DNA of 64,000 nt from Collinsella sp. TF05-9AC. Lineage in GTDB: Bacteria > Actinomycetota > Coriobacteriia > Coriobacteriales > Coriobacteriaceae. Both the position numbers and the translations under genes were made by a program. Of the stretch, positions 1-7,165 are shown one piece after another. The notes beneath the pieces are model-generated. The model was not told the origin of the DNA. It searched no databases and saw nothing but the letters and a program-made list of their open reading frames with translations. The stretch covers positions 26,154-90,153 of the forward strand of contig NZ_QSSH01000007.1 of assembly GCF_003438495.1 (NCBI RefSeq), given 5' to 3'. The stretch's first letter is position 1. Each line of letters opens with the position of its first letter.

Positions 1-1
1 T

Positions 2-409
2 GGCAGCGCTGCCGCCCTGGAGCTCGCGCCCGTGTTTGCCGATATCGCATCGGGCAAGCTGACTGCTATCGAGCTGGCGGTTGCCGGCTCGCAGGCAAGT
101 GCCGCCACTGGACCCATCGTTATCGGCGAGCTTTCGATCGACCTGGCCTCGCGCACCGTCAAGGTGTCGGACGCGCCGGTCTCGCTCACGCCCAAGGAGT
201 TCGACATCCTTGCCTTTTTGGCGAGCAACCGGGGTACGGTCTTTAGCAAAGAGGAAATCTACCGGGCGGTGTGGCAAAACGAGTATCTGCTCGATGACAG
301 CAACATCATGGCCTTCGTCCGCAAAATTCGAAAGAAGATTGAGCCCGAACCAGACAACCCCCACTACCTGCTGACTGTATGGGGCGTGGGCTACAAAATG
401 GCCGAGTAA
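2..409 (+). CDS. OmpR/PhoB-type response regulator, C-terminal part
   Basis: The reading frame is open to the window edge, so the N-terminus (presumably a receiver domain) lies outside. The visible 136 residues end in a winged-helix DNA-binding domain: a beta-hairpin start (GELSIDLASRTVKVS), the typical LTPKEFDILAFLASN helix, a recognition region around EEIYRAVW and DSNIMAFVRKIRKK, and the wing ending VWGVGYKM. This is the OmpR/PhoB class that binds direct DNA repeats after phosphorylation by a partner kinase. A GTG at 32 could serve as an internal start but is probably not the real one. A good hairpin terminator follows. The cognate kinase is not in the window and the regulon cannot be guessed. 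Confidence 0.85.
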   Translation, partial: GSAAALELAPVFADIASGKLTAIELAVAGSQASAATGPIVIGELSIDLASRTVKVSDAPVSLTPKEFDILAFLASNRGTVFSKEEIYRAVWQNEYLLDDSNIMAFVRKIRKKIEPEPDNPHYLLTVWGVGYKMAE

Positions 410-474
410 CGCTTCGGGTATTCGCTCCCATCGATCCAAATAGTCACTTTGACAATCCTTGCCAAATCGCAAGA

Positions 475-520
475 AAGCCGCAAGAAACCAGCCATGTGCT
501 CGGTCTTGCGGCTTTTCTAT
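475..520 (+). terminator. Rho-independent terminator after the response regulator
   Basis: Ten-base perfect arms AAGCCGCAAG (475-484) and CTTGCGGCTT (505-514) enclose a 20-nt loop and run into TTCTATT. The position, about 65 bases after the regulator stop, fits a terminator. Confidence 0.7.
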
Positions 521-544
521 TCTGTAGACAGTCGCGGACGCGAA

Positions 545-655
545 AGAGAGGTGAGGACCGTGAGCGGCAGTGACAGTACCAGTAACGCAGGACGAAGTTG
601 CCGGCGCGGGTCCACTTTGATGGGGGCGCGCGGCTGATTCGCCCTGCGTCCGATC
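545..655 (+). promoter_or_regulatory. Structured leader upstream of mgtA (possible Mg2+-sensing RNA)
   Basis: The gap before mgtA folds on inspection. ACGCAGG (584-590) pairs with CCTGCGT (644-650), and inside it GCCGGCGCG near 600 pairs, with one bulge, with the GCGCGCGGC segment near 628-636. An AGGTGAGG string near 549-556 resembles the 5' core of the M-box (ykoK) Mg2+ riboswitch, which is a common leader for mgtA genes. The rest of the M-box consensus is not convincing by eye, so the call is a structured leader with M-box as a hypothesis. Confidence 0.3.
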
Positions 656-675
656 GATAGAACGGAGCGAGGCAA

Positions 676-3444
676 TTGAAGAAGATGACTATGCGCCATA
701 CGCCGTCTGCGGTTCAGGCGCAAAACGAACTGATGAGGCATCGCGCGGAGGGTCGCATCCAGTATGCGGCGACCATTCCGCTGACGGAGGCCCTATCCTG
801 GGTCGGCTCGAATCTCGGCGGCCTTAATCGCGACGAGGTCGCGCACAGCGAAGCCGACAACGGGCGTAACGTGGTCACGCGTGGCAAGAAGAAGTCGATT
901 GCCCGCAAGCTTGCGGACGCGTTCGTCAATCCCTTCACGGCGATTCTGTTTTTCCTGGCCATCATTTCGGCAGCGACCGACATGGTGTTTCCAGCGTTGT
1001 CGATGATGGGCAGCACGCCCGAAGACTTTGACCCGCTGACGGTGATCATCATCACCACGATGGTCGTGCTCTCGGGCACGCTGCGCTATATCCAGGAAGC
1101 GCGCAGCGGCAACGCGGCCGAAAAGCTGCTCGATATGATTACGACCACCGTGACAGTCACCCGCGAGGATGTCCCTAGGACCGAGATTCCCATCGACGAC
1201 GTGGTGGTTGGTGACATCGTGCACCTGTCCGCCGGTGACATGATTCCCGCCGATGTGAGAATCATTGAGGCTAAGGACCTCTTTGTGAGCCAGGCAAGCC
1301 TGACGGGCGAGAGCGAGCCGGTCGAGAAGGTTCCCGCGACGTGCACCGAGTCCGATTCGGCAACGTCGTTCGAGAACATCGCCCTCATGGGCAGCAGTGT
1401 GATCTCGGGCAGCGCGACGGCGCTCGCCTTTAGCGTGGGCGAGCAGACCTTGTTTGGCTCTATGGCATCGAGCCTGTCCGAGGATGCCGTAGAGACGAGC
1501 TTTTCCAAAGGCGTCAATAGCGTCTCGTGGGTGCTCATCCGCTTTATGATGGTGATGGTTCCGTTTGTCTTTATGATTAACGGCGTCACCAAGGGCGATT
1601 GGCTTAATGCTGGCCTGTTTGCCATCAGCATCGCCGTGGGCCTGACACCCGAGATGCTGCCCATGATCGTTACCACGTGCCTTGCCAAGGGCGCCGTGGC
1701 TATGAGCAAAAAGCAGACCATCGTTAAGAACCTCAACTCGATTCAAAACTTTGGCGCGATGGACGTGCTGTGCACGGACAAGACTGGCACGCTGACGCAG
1801 GACCAGGTGGTGCTGGAGTATCACTGGAACATCGATGGCCAGGAGGATTCGCGCGTTCTGCGCCATGCCTACCTCAACAGCTATTTCCAGACGGGCTACA
1901 AGAATCTGATGGATCTGGCGATCATCAAATGCACCGAGGAAGAGGAGCAAAACGACCCGAGTCTCACCGACCTTTCCGAGGCCTATGTGAAGGTCGACGA
2001 GGTGCCGTTTGACTTTACGCGCCGTCGCCTTACCACCGTGGTGCGCGATCGAAGCGGCAAAACCCAGATGGTCACCAAGGGTGCAGTCGAGGAGATGCTG
2101 TCGGTGTGCTCGCATGCCGAGATTGACGGCGGCGTTCACGTGCTGGACGACGAGGTGCGCGAGCGCATTTTGGCAACGGTCGCCGACCTTAACGACGACG
2201 GCTTCCGCGTGTTGGCAATCGCTCAAAAGTCCAACCCGTCGCCTGTCGGTGCCTTTAGCGCCGATGATGAGCGCGACATGGTGCTGATCGGCTACCTGGC
2301 GTTTTTGGATCCGCCCAAAGAGTCCACGGCCGATGCTATCGAGGCGCTGCGCAACCACGGTGTAGCCACCAAGATCTTGACCGGCGACAATGAGAAGGTC
2401 ACGCGCACCATCTGCAAGCAGGTGGGACTCGAGGTCAACAACATGCTGCTCGGCAGCGATATCGCCGCAATGGACGACGCCGAGCTCGCTCGTCGCGCCG
2501 AGGACGTGCAGGTCTTTGCCAAGCTTACGCCCGATCAAAAAGCGCGCGTCGTGTCCGTGCTGCGTGCAAACGGTCATGTGGTGGGCTACATGGGCGACGG
2601 CATCAACGACGCCTCGGCCATGAAGTCGTCCGACATCGGCATCTCGGTCGATACTGCGGTCGACGTGGCCAAGGAGTCGGCCGATATCATCTTGCTCGAG
2701 AAGGATTTGATGGTGCTCGAGGAGGGCATCATCGAGGGGCGCAAGACCTACGCCAACATGATCAAGTACATCAAGATGACCGCAAGCTCCAACTTCGGCA
2801 ATATGTTCAGCGTGCTTGCCGCATCCGCCCTGCTGCCGTTTTTGCCGATGATGAGCATCCAGCTGATCCTGCTCAACCTGATCTATGACTGCAGCTGCCT
2901 GGCGATTCCCTGGGACAACGTGGACGAGGAGTTCCTGCGCGTGCCGCGTACCTGGGACGCTTCGAGTGTTGGCAGGTTCATGATCTGGATCGGGCCCACC
3001 AGCTCCATCTTCGACTTTATGACCTATATCTTTATGTACTTCGTTTTCTGCCCCCTGTTCGTGAGCCATGGCGTGCTGTTCAACGACCTGGCGAGCGTCT
3101 ACTCGGGCGCCGCGCTGGAGCAGATGCAGCTGGCCTACATCGCGCTGTTCCAGGCTGGATGGTTCGTCGAGTCTATGTGGAGCCAGACGCTGGTCATCCA
3201 CATGATCCGTACGCCTAAGTTGCCGTTTATCCAGAGCCGTGCCTCGGCTCCGGTGATGCTGCTCACGATGACGGGCATCGCGCTGCTCACGCTGATCCCG
3301 TTTAGCCCGCTTGGCCCCACGCTGGGTCTGGGCGCCCTGCCTGTCGAGTACTTCTTGTTCCTGATTCCGTGCATCTTGCTGTACATGGCGCTGGCGACAA
3401 GCCTTAAGAAGGCCTACGTCAAGCGCTACGGCGAGCTGCTGTAG
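676..3444 (+). CDS. mgtA: Magnesium-transporting P-type ATPase MgtA
   Basis: This is a 922-aa P3B-type ATPase that imports Mg2+ across the plasma membrane. The actuator motif [11 protein letters not shown] lies near residue 212. The phosphorylation motif CTDKTGTLT lies near 367, with the aspartate that is phosphorylated. The hinge [18 protein letters not shown] lies near 643. Hydrophobic segments occur near 85-140 and 285-335, and six or so follow residue 690, as expected. The length matches the family. The TTG at 676 has GGAG at 664-667 eight bases upstream; an ATG at 685 is an alternative. A structured leader precedes the gene and a 51-aa membrane protein follows 30 bases downstream, before a shared terminator. 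Confidence 0.95.
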   Translation: MKKMTMRHTPSAVQAQNELMRHRAEGRIQYAATIPLTEALSWVGSNLGGLNRDEVAHSEADNGRNVVTRGKKKSIARKLADAFVNPFTAILFFLAIISAATDMVFPALSMMGSTPEDFDPLTVIIITTMVVLSGTLRYIQEARSGNAAEKLLDMITTTVTVTREDVPRTEIPIDDVVVGDIVHLSAGDMIPADVRIIEAKDLFVSQASLTGESEPVEKVPATCTESDSATSFENIALMGSSVISGSATALAFSVGEQTLFGSMASSLSEDAVETSFSKGVNSVSWVLIRFMMVMVPFVFMINGVTKGDWLNAGLFAISIAVGLTPEMLPMIVTTCLAKGAVAMSKKQTIVKNLNSIQNFGAMDVLCTDKTGTLTQDQVVLEYHWNIDGQEDSRVLRHAYLNSYFQTGYKNLMDLAIIKCTEEEEQNDPSLTDLSEAYVKVDEVPFDFTRRRLTTVVRDRSGKTQMVTKGAVEEMLSVCSHAEIDGGVHVLDDEVRERILATVADLNDDGFRVLAIAQKSNPSPVGAFSADDERDMVLIGYLAFLDPPKESTADAIEALRNHGVATKILTGDNEKVTRTICKQVGLEVNNMLLGSDIAAMDDAELARRAEDVQVFAKLTPDQKARVVSVLRANGHVVGYMGDGINDASAMKSSDIGISVDTAVDVAKESADIILLEKDLMVLEEGIIEGRKTYANMIKYIKMTASSNFGNMFSVLAASALLPFLPMMSIQLILLNLIYDCSCLAIPWDNVDEEFLRVPRTWDASSVGRFMIWIGPTSSIFDFMTYIFMYFVFCPLFVSHGVLFNDLASVYSGAALEQMQLAYIALFQAGWFVESMWSQTLVIHMIRTPKLPFIQSRASAPVMLLTMTGIALLTLIPFSPLGPTLGLGALPVEYFLFLIPCILLYMALATSLKKAYVKRYGELL

Positions 3445-3474
3445 TGGGGGATTGATGCAGAAAGGAGCGTTTGC

Positions 3475-3630
3475 ATGAACTGGACGCAGATTTGGATGGA
3501 CTTGTTTGGCACCACGGAGTGGCTCGGCCTTAACATGGGCTTTTGGGTGGCCAACGGCGTGGTGTTGGTGGTTGTCGTGATTATGAACGTTGTCTTTTGG
3601 AGCATGAAACCGCTGCCGAGGGATGAATAA
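3475..3630 (+). CDS. Small single-span membrane protein linked to mgtA
   Basis: This 51-codon frame begins 30 bases after mgtA with a good ribosome site (AAAGGAG, 3461-3467) and ends just before a strong terminator, so it is probably cotranscribed with mgtA. The peptide starts MNWTQIWMDLFGTTEWLGLN, followed by one hydrophobic span (GFWVANGVVLVVVVIMNVVF) and a short charged tail (WSMKPLPRDE). Small membrane proteins such as MgtS and MgtR control MgtA-class pumps in enterobacteria. This one has no obvious sequence similarity to them, so a role as an MgtA partner or stabiliser is inferred from position and topology only. Confidence 0.7.
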   Translation: MNWTQIWMDLFGTTEWLGLNMGFWVANGVVLVVVVIMNVVFWSMKPLPRDE

Positions 3631-3632
3631 CA

Positions 3633-3672
3633 AGCGAGGGGGCCGCCTGCCGGGCGACCCCCTCGCTGTTTA
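3633..3672 (+). terminator. Terminator of the mgtA operon
   Basis: AGCGAGGGGG (3633-3642) pairs perfectly with CCCCCTCGCT (3658-3667), followed by GTTTA. It lies three bases after the small protein stop codon. Confidence 0.8.
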
Positions 3673-3687
3673 TAAGCACCAGTAAAT

Positions 3688-3869
3688 CGAAGGTGAATGG
3701 TTTCCCGAGAAGTGAACGACCTAATTTGGACCCCTGAAGCACCCACGTTTTTCGACGCTAAAACCGCAGGATTTGAGTGATAAAACCGCAGGAATTGGCC
3801 TTCCCAAAGTGTCGATGCATCGAGGGTCCGATTTCACCCGTTCACTTCGCGGAAAAGCATTCACCTTCG
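3688..3869. repeat. MITE-like element with 46-bp imperfect inverted arms
   Basis: The left arm (3688-3733, starting CGAAGGTGAATG and ending GGACCC) is matched in reverse complement by the right arm (3824-3869) at roughly three quarters of positions, including the outer 12 bases and an internal GAAGTGAACG. Weaker complementarity continues into the 90-bp core. The core holds a 13-bp direct repeat TAAAACCGCAGGA (3759-3771 and 3781-3793) with a 22-bp period. There is no convincing coding frame. The element fills most of the gap between the mgtA terminator and dus. It could be a miniature transposable element or a long hairpin RNA. No target duplication is obvious. Confidence 0.55.
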
Positions 3870-3953
3870 TTGCGTAAGGCGACGGATGGAAGGGTGATTA
3901 TCGTCAAGCAGCTACCTCTGCCTTGTGAATCATCTGAAGCACAAGGCATAATG

Positions 3954-3985
3954 CATGTAACAAGGGGGCGGTTCCTTTGTCACAT
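3954..3985. repeat. GGGAC-family palindromic repeat, type A
   Basis: CATGTAACAAGGGGGCGGTT followed by CCTTTGTCACAT is a diverged copy of the palindrome seen at 35386 and 39113. It lies just upstream of dus. Confidence 0.55.
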
Positions 3986-4008
3986 CCGTTGATATGAGAG
4001 AAGAGTAG

Positions 4009-4962
4009 ATGATTCTTTCGCTTGCCCCTATGGAGGGGATTACCGGGCATGTGTTCCGTCGCGTGCATGCGGAGTGCTTCGGTGCGCTCGATTGCTATTA
4101 CACGCCGTTTTTGCCGCCGCCGCGGGTGGGAAACCGCTTTGGCGGCAAGGCGTTTAAGGAGATCGATCCTGCCAATAACCAGGGGCTCAACGTGGTGCCT
4201 CAGTTGATGTCCAAGAACGCGGACGAGTTTGTGTGGGCGGCACAGGTGCTCGCCGACATGGGCTATCGCGAGGTCAATCTCAACTTGGGTTGTCCCTCGG
4301 GGACGGTTGTCGCCAAGGGCAAGGGCTCGGGCTTTTTGCGCCACTTGGACGAGCTCGAAGTGTTCTTGAGCGATGTGTGCGAACGTTCGCCGTTGCCGGT
4401 GTCGGTAAAAACCAGGCTGGGGCTGGAGAGTGACGACGAATACGAGCGCGTGCTTGACCTGTACTGTCGCATGCCGCTGGCAGAGCTAATCGTGCATCCG
4501 CGCGTGCAAAAGGATCGTTACACGGGCTCGCCGCGCAAAGCGTTTTACGGCGAGACGCTGGAGCGCGCGCCGTTCCCGGTGGCATACAACGGCGACATCT
4601 TTGATCTTGAGGACGTGGACGCGCTGGTGGAGGCCTATCCCGGTACACGCCATGTGATGCTGGGGCGTGGCTTGCTTGCGAACCCCGCGCTGGCTCGCAT
4701 GGTCAAGGGCGGCCCTGCTGCAACGGCTGCTGAGCTGCAGCGCTTCCACGACACGCTGTTTGCGGCATATGCAGAAGAGATTGGCGGCAACGCGGTCTTT
4801 CGCATGAAGGAGTGGTGGTTCTACGCCAAATGCGCCTTCGCTGACCCCGCTACCGTTCACAAGCTCGTACGTAAGACCAAAAAGGTTGACGAATACCGCG
4901 CCGCCGTCGAGCGCGTCTTTCGCGAGCAGCCACTCGCACCCATAGCCCGCTTCCACGGCTAG
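4009..4962 (+). CDS. tRNA-dihydrouridine synthase family protein
   Basis: This 317-aa FMN-dependent Dus enzyme reduces uridine to dihydrouridine in tRNA D-loops. It opens with the TIM-barrel start LAPMEGITGHVFRRV. The active-site strand VNLNLGCPSGTVVAKGKGSG carries the catalytic cysteine near residue 92. VKTRLG, the HPR phosphate-binding segment (IVHPRVQKDRYTGSP) and VMLGRGLLANPAL bind FMN. The C-terminal helical domain ends RFHG. The ATG at 4009 follows a purine-rich AGAGAAGAG. Which subfamily (DusB- or DusC-like) and which uridine are modified cannot be settled by eye. The gene stands alone between repeats and is probably monocistronic. Confidence 0.9.
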   Translation: MILSLAPMEGITGHVFRRVHAECFGALDCYYTPFLPPPRVGNRFGGKAFKEIDPANNQGLNVVPQLMSKNADEFVWAAQVLADMGYREVNLNLGCPSGTVVAKGKGSGFLRHLDELEVFLSDVCERSPLPVSVKTRLGLESDDEYERVLDLYCRMPLAELIVHPRVQKDRYTGSPRKAFYGETLERAPFPVAYNGDIFDLEDVDALVEAYPGTRHVMLGRGLLANPALARMVKGGPAATAAELQRFHDTLFAAYAEEIGGNAVFRMKEWWFYAKCAFADPATVHKLVRKTKKVDEYRAAVERVFREQPLAPIARFHG

Positions 4963-4969
4963 TTGGTCG

Positions 4970-5013
4970 TTGGGGACGTTCTTTAACGACTAGTCATTTA
5001 AGAACGTCCCCAA
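4970..5013. repeat. GGGAC-family palindromic repeat, type B
   Basis: TTGGGGACGTTCTTTAA and TTTAAGAACGTCCCCAA form arms around CGACTAGTCA. The same sequence, slightly diverged, recurs within 29634-29685. It lies between the convergent dus and glutaredoxin genes, so it may also act as a bidirectional terminator. Confidence 0.75.
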
Positions 5014-5026
5014 TGGCTGTGTTGCA

Positions 5027-5272
5027 CTAGAGCAGGTTCTCCTGTGCCCATGCGATGATGTCGCTCGACTCGTAGAGTGGCTTGCCGTCGATGAATAGGC
5101 AGGGAACCTGGCGCTTTCCGCCGGCGGCGATGAGTGTCTGCTCGGCTTCGGTATCGGTCGAGATATTGCGCTCGGGAATGGTCACGCCGTTATCGGCTAA
5201 AAAGCGCTTGACCTTTATGCAATACGGGCAGCCGGTCATAACGTAGAGCACGAGCTCGTGATCAGTAGTCAT
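5027..5272 (-). CDS. Glutaredoxin-like thiol-disulfide protein
   Basis: This is an 81-aa single-domain glutaredoxin fold. The redox motif is CPYC (VMTGCPYCIKVKRFL), the cis-proline loop reads RQVPCLFIDGK, and the C-terminal region has the ESSDIIAW helix that usually contacts the thiol substrate. It probably reduces disulfides or supplies electrons to reductases in the cytoplasm. The start at 5272 is chosen because GGAG sits four bases upstream; an in-frame extension to 5311 adds residues unlike the family. The XRE/TipAS regulator lies upstream on the same strand with about 50 bases between them, so cotranscription is possible. Confidence 0.88.
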   Translation of the reverse strand: MTTDHELVLYVMTGCPYCIKVKRFLADNGVTIPERNISTDTEAEQTLIAAGGKRQVPCLFIDGKPLYESSDIIAWAQENLL

Positions 5273-5323
5273 AGGTCTCCAATCGGTTGCGGTTTTGATT
5301 GAAATACCCAAAGCCGCCGCGGT

Positions 5324-6175
5324 CTATGCGCGGACCAGTGACGACTCGATGGCTTGGACCAGAAACGCCGTGGCTCCGGTGCCGCAGGGCTTGTCGTAGT
5401 AGTCAACAAAGCGCTGGTCGGCAAGATAACCATTGGCGAGGCCCAGGTACGCTTCGTTCTGGGGTTCGCGTCCCCAGTTGAGACCAATCCAACGACGATG
5501 CATCGCGACAAGCTTGCGAGCCTCGCTTCCATTCGCATCGCCATCGCCCATGGCAATCGAGAGTTGGCCCAGAATAGCGCGTTCAAGTTCCTTCATGTCG
5601 TTCCATGTCTCGGGGTCCATGTCCAGCAGTGCTTCGTTTGCTGCGTCGATCGCCTCGTCGCCGTAGCGCTTCCGGGCTTCGGCGCCGTAGCGCTTCCGGG
5701 CTTCGGCGCCGTAGCGCTCTTCGTTTTCCTGCACGGTGCGCCAGCGCTCCAGTTGCGGCAGGACGGCGCCCATGAGCGAGACGGCTTCGTCGAGCGACAT
5801 ACCGGTGTTTTGTGCCAGGCGCGGGGCACAATCCTCGATCATTGCCTCCATGGTGGTGTCGTAGGTGTACTTGCCGTGGTCGTAGCACCACTTGCAGTAA
5901 TGGTCGGTCGTGGCGCCCGCGGCATCGGTGCCGCAGTCGTCGGGCGTGAGTATCATGCCGCAGCTCTGGCAATAATGCTCGGGCATTTCGAGCAGGTGGG
6001 ACAGTGGTTCGCCGGTTACGGCGGCAATGAGCTTCATCATGTCGATGCCCGGGGTGACCTCGTCGCGCTCCCAACGGCTGACGGCTTGGCGCGTGACAAA
6101 GAGTTTGGCGGCGAGCTGCTCTTGGGTAAGGTGATGGGCGCGACGGACAGCGATGAGCTTTTCTGCAAAGGCCAT
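5324..6175 (-). CDS. XRE regulator with zinc ribbon and TipAS-like domain
   Basis: This 283-aa protein has three parts. Residues 1-60 form an XRE helix-turn-helix (LTQEQLAAKLFVTRQAVSRWE). Residues 68-100 carry a four-cysteine zinc ribbon (CQSCGMI ... CKWCYDHGKYTY). The remainder resembles the TipAS antibiotic-recognition fold, with a repeated RYGAEARK segment and a final helical bundle with W-rich stretches (HRRWIGLNWGR). TipAS domains bind thiopeptides or other ligands and switch the attached regulator. The ligand here is unknown. AAAGGAG precedes the ATG. It is divergent from trmO and may control itself or the downstream glutaredoxin. Confidence 0.8.
   Translation of the reverse strand: MAFAEKLIAVRRAHHLTQEQLAAKLFVTRQAVSRWERDEVTPGIDMMKLIAAVTGEPLSHLLEMPEHYCQSCGMILTPDDCGTDAAGATTDHYCKWCYDHGKYTYDTTMEAMIEDCAPRLAQNTGMSLDEAVSLMGAVLPQLERWRTVQENEERYGAEARKRYGAEARKRYGDEAIDAANEALLDMDPETWNDMKELERAILGQLSIAMGDGDANGSEARKLVAMHRRWIGLNWGREPQNEAYLGLANGYLADQRFVDYYDKPCGTGATAFLVQAIESSLVRA
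5660..5718 (-). repeat. 24-bp in-frame tandem repeat
   Basis: Two and a half copies of a 24-bp unit (5660-5683, 5684-5707, then 11 bases) lie inside the TipAS-like gene and encode repeated RYGAEARK octapeptides. The copies are near identical, so copy number may vary between strains without breaking the frame. Confidence 0.75.
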
Positions 6176-6303
6176 AGCGGCTCCTTTCTGCTGGTTGATG
6201 GCTTAAGCATACGCGGCGGCAGGCGCCCTTCCAAGCAACCGTTGGTTGCACGACAGGAGTCCGCGGCGAAGAATTGCGCGCAACGCCCCACGCCTCCATG
6301 CCG

Positions 6304-6309
6304 TACAAT
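6304..6309 (+). promoter_or_regulatory. Candidate -10 box of trmO, leaderless transcript
   Basis: TACAAT ends seven bases before the ATG at 6317, and no Shine-Dalgarno lies between. Transcription would then begin at or next to the start codon. No good -35 hexamer is seen. Confidence 0.4.
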
Positions 6310-6316
6310 GACCGGC

Positions 6317-7054
6317 ATGGAACCTATTGCACACATACATACCGACCTGCCGCAGAAGTTCGGCATTCCGCGCAACAGCTTTTTGGCGCCTCATCTGCAG
6401 GGACGCATCGTTTTTGAGCCGGAATTTGCCTCCAATGCAGCGGTTGAGGGTCTGGACTCCTTCTCTCACCTGTGGCTGCTGTGGCGCTTCGAAAACGGAA
6501 CGCCCGGCGGCACGGCTAAGGACATAGCTGCCGATGCCAAGTCGCAGGACAGGTCCGGCACCAACGCAAAATGGTCGAAAACTGTGCGTCCGCCGCGCCT
6601 GGGTGGAGCCGAGCGTGTGGGCGTCTTTGCCACGCGCAGCCCGTTTCGCCCTAATCCCATCGGTCTCACCTGCGTCAAGCTCGATCGTGTCGAGTTCACC
6701 GACGATGGGCCCATCATCCATGTGCTGGGGGCCGACCTGCGTGACGGCACGCCCATCTACGACATTAAGCCCTACATCCCGTTTGCGGATTGCCACTCGG
6801 ATGCGACCGGCGGCTGGATTGAGGATGCTCCGTGGCAAGAGCTCGATGTTGAGTTTCCGCAAGCTCTGCAGGATATGGTCCCGCCCGCAAAGCTCCCCGG
6901 CTTGGTCGAGGTTCTACGCCAAGATCCGCGCCGCGCGGGCAGCAAACACGAGCCAAACCGCGTCTATCATCTGGCCTACGCCGGGCTCGACATATCGTTT
7001 ACGGTCGACGAAACCCAGCTAACCGTAGTCGCCGTCAACGACGCTCAAGACTAA
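6317..7054 (+). CDS. trmO: tRNA (N6-threonylcarbamoyladenosine37-N6)-methyltransferase TrmO
   Basis: This 245-aa member of the TrmO (YaeB/TsaA) family uses S-adenosylmethionine to methylate t6A37 in tRNAs. Family motifs are plain: IPRNSFLAPHLQGRIVFEPEF near the start, the SHLWLLWRFE strand, and the SAM-site signature GVFATRSPFRPNPIGLTCVKL. DIKPYIPFAD follows, and then a C-terminal domain ending in a YHLAYAGLDISF strand. A long open frame extends upstream of 6317, but it is antisense to the XRE gene and has no family similarity. The start has no ribosome site and sits immediately after a TACAAT box. An ATG at 6308 is an alternative. Confidence 0.92.
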   Translation: MEPIAHIHTDLPQKFGIPRNSFLAPHLQGRIVFEPEFASNAAVEGLDSFSHLWLLWRFENGTPGGTAKDIAADAKSQDRSGTNAKWSKTVRPPRLGGAERVGVFATRSPFRPNPIGLTCVKLDRVEFTDDGPIIHVLGADLRDGTPIYDIKPYIPFADCHSDATGGWIEDAPWQELDVEFPQALQDMVPPAKLPGLVEVLRQDPRRAGSKHEPNRVYHLAYAGLDISFTVDETQLTVVAVNDAQD

Positions 7055-7120
7055 CCGGCCATCCGTCCGCGCCCGTCAAATTAAGCGCCAAACCCCATGC
7101 CAAAACCGCCCACGCTGGTG

Positions 7121-7126
7121 GACAAT
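7121..7126 (+). promoter_or_regulatory. Candidate -10 box for the PatB/MalY gene
   Basis: GACAAT lies 39 bases before the ATG at 7166. The same (T/G)ACAAT hexamer recurs at similar distances before several other genes here. No clear -35 box is seen. Confidence 0.35.
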
Positions 7127-7165
7127 AACGCCTACCAAAACAATCACTTTGCACGGGGGCTCAGC

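Noticed and set aside
793-3633. A long open frame on the minus strand opposite mgtA
   Set aside because: It is antisense to a well-supported P-type ATPase, has His/Arg/Gln-rich low-complexity composition and no family motifs; it is a by-product of high G+C codon use.
3777-3992. A 71-residue frame between the mgtA operon and dus
   Set aside because: It lies within the inverted-repeat element and the type A repeat, has no ribosome site and no recognisable domain.
5354-6316. An N-terminal extension of about 320 residues on trmO
   Set aside because: It is antisense to the XRE/TipAS gene and lacks similarity to TrmO, whose family start is at 6317.
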